This document shows, one piece after another, positions 5,471-6,483 of a DNA stretch of 6,483 bases. The stretch comes from Cyanobium sp. (lineage in GTDB: Bacteria > Cyanobacteriota > Cyanobacteriia > PCC-6307 > Cyanobiaceae). The DNA is taken from the NCBI GenBank assembly GCA_014191535.1, contig BJHC01000083.1:1-6483 (forward strand), in the 5' to 3' direction. Under the pieces are notes generated by a model. That model saw only the letters and a list, made by a program, of their open reading frames with translations. It ran no database searches and was not told the origin of the DNA. The first letter of the stretch is position 1, and the number at the start of each line of letters is the position of its first letter. The position numbers and the translations under genes are program-made.

Positions 5471-6483
5471 ACGCAACAGCCCTGCCGCCCCGCGGCCCCC
5501 GCTGGTTCGTGGCCGGCGATCTCGATGGCTTCCTGGGCCTGGGCCTCGACAACCTGATCCAGATCCTGCTGATCCTGGGGCTGTGTCGCGGGGTGCTGGG
5601 TTACCCCGATGCCCTGCTGCTGGGCACGGTGCTGCCCGCCACCGGCATCAGCCTGCTGGTGGGCAACCTGGCCTACGCCTGGCAGGCCCACCGGCTGGCC
5701 ACGGCGGAGGGCCGCGACGACCGCACGGCCCTGCCCTACGGCATCAACACGGTGAGCCTGTTCGCCTACGTGTTCCTGGTGATGCTGCCGGTGAAGCTGG
5801 CGGCCCTGGGGGCCGGGTCGGATGAGGCCACGGCGGTGCGGCTGTCCTGGCAGGCGGGGATGGTGGCCTGCCTCGGGTCCGGGTTGATCGAGGGCGCCGG
5901 CGCCTTCGGGGCCCAGCTGCTGCGGCGCTGGCTGCCGCGGGCGGCGCTGCTCTCCACCCTGGCGGGCATTGCCCTGGGCTACATCGCCCTGGGGTTTCTG
6001 CTGCGCACCTACGCCCAGCCCGTGGTGGGACTGACGGTGTTGGCCCTGATCCTGGCCACCTATTACGGCCGGCTGAAACTGCCGATCCCCGGTGGCCTAC
6101 TGGCGGTGCTGGTGGGCATGGCGCTGGCCTGGGGTTCGGGCTTGATCCGCTTCGACCCGGCCAGCTGGACGGCCCAGGCGCAGCAGGTGGGCCTGCGGCT
6201 GCCCCACCTGGAACTGGTGGCCCTGTGGCAGGCCCGCGGCCAACTGCTGCCCTGGCTGGGGGTGATCGTGCCCATGGGGCTGTTCAACCTGCTGGGCTCC
6301 CTGCAAAACATCGAAAGCGCCGAGGCCGCCGGCGACCGCTACCCGGTGCGCAGCTCGCTGTTGATCAACGGCATCGGCACCATGGCCGCCGCCGCCCTGG
6401 GGGGCTGCTTCCCCACCACCCTCTACATCGGCCATCCCGGCTGGAAGGCCATGGGGGCCCGCATCGGCTACTCCTGGCTGAAC
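5467..6483 (+). CDS. NCS2/AzgA-like xanthine/uracil-type permease, 3' end outside the window
   Basis: An open frame of 339 codons runs to the window end with no stop, so the gene is cut at the 3' side. The protein is strongly hydrophobic with around nine visible membrane helices (about 23-40, 50-70, 93-111, 125-147, 160-180, 183-199, 207-225, 262-282, 298-318). FVAGDLDGFLGLGLDNLIQI (14-33) opens the first helix, ALPYGINT (88-95) matches the signature turn of the nucleobase permeases, and GLFNLLGSLQNIESAEAAGD (271-290) corresponds to the AzgA 'glFDt.GTL.g.a...g' helix with Asn274 and Ser278 in place of the usual Asp and Thr. PTTLYIGHPGWKAMGARIGY (316-335) is the next conserved loop. A proton-coupled purine or similar substrate transporter is the family expectation; the altered residues make the substrate doubtful. 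ATGA overlap (5467-5470) with the SDR gene suggests coupling. Confidence 0.9.
   Translation, partial: MNATALPPRGPRWFVAGDLDGFLGLGLDNLIQILLILGLCRGVLGYPDALLLGTVLPATGISLLVGNLAYAWQAHRLATAEGRDDRTALPYGINTVSLFAYVFLVMLPVKLAALGAGSDEATAVRLSWQAGMVACLGSGLIEGAGAFGAQLLRRWLPRAALLSTLAGIALGYIALGFLLRTYAQPVVGLTVLALILATYYGRLKLPIPGGLLAVLVGMALAWGSGLIRFDPASWTAQAQQVGLRLPHLELVALWQARGQLLPWLGVIVPMGLFNLLGSLQNIESAEAAGDRYPVRSSLLINGIGTMAAAALGGCFPTTLYIGHPGWKAMGARIGYSWLN

Noticed and set aside
4460..5476. Long minus-strand open frame of 338 codons opposite the SDR gene
   Set aside because: It is rich in Gly, Gln, Ala and His with no domain logic and is fully antisense to a gene with all SDR motifs; GC-rich DNA yields such stop-poor shadows.
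1..6483. Mobile element, defence system or phage island
   Set aside because: I saw no transposase, integrase, toxin-antitoxin, nuclease or terminal repeats; composition is even across all eight genes.

Overview
The window is dense, GC-rich bacterial DNA with eight protein-coding genes and almost no spacer. The largest gap is 56 bases (3386-3441). I see no rRNA, tRNA, CRISPR array, insertion sequence or integrase. Codons strongly favour G/C at third positions, and the gene content (MscK-type channel, light SDR enzyme, small acidic conserved-looking protein, two small proteins of unknown family) fits a high-GC unicellular cyanobacterium of the Synechococcus/Cyanobium kind. That assignment is inference from sequence style and family resemblance; no diagnostic photosynthesis gene is present. 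I found no perfect HIP1 octamer (GCGATCGC), only near matches.

Layout. (A) 1-2296, plus strand: the 3' part of a gene that looks like a periplasmic extracellular solute-binding protein, overlapping by four bases (ATGA) a seven-helix MscS/MscK-type mechanosensitive channel. (B) 2304-3385, minus strand: an unrecognised 155-residue protein, whose end overlaps by ten bases the start of a 207-residue 2-oxoglutarate/Fe(II) dioxygenase. Units A and B converge with only seven bases between stop codons. (C) 3386-3441: a short divergent spacer holding a tandem GGCAGAC repeat with an 11-base period. (D) 3442-6483, plus strand: a tight run of an 84-residue very acidic protein, a SAM-dependent methyltransferase, an SDR-family oxidoreductase and the first 339 codons of a purine-type (NCS2/AzgA-like) membrane permease that runs off the window.

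How the genes may work together. The most suggestive pair is the solute-binding-like protein with the channel: no ABC permease or ATPase gene lies between or after them, so the binding protein may serve the channel rather than a transporter. This is a hypothesis. The minus-strand pair is probably one operon with coupled translation. The plus-strand run D is probably one transcript by spacing (9, 16 and -4 bases), but its products do not add up to a pathway I can name. The window otherwise reads as ordinary chromosomal cyanobacterial core or near-core sequence, without signs of recent transfer.
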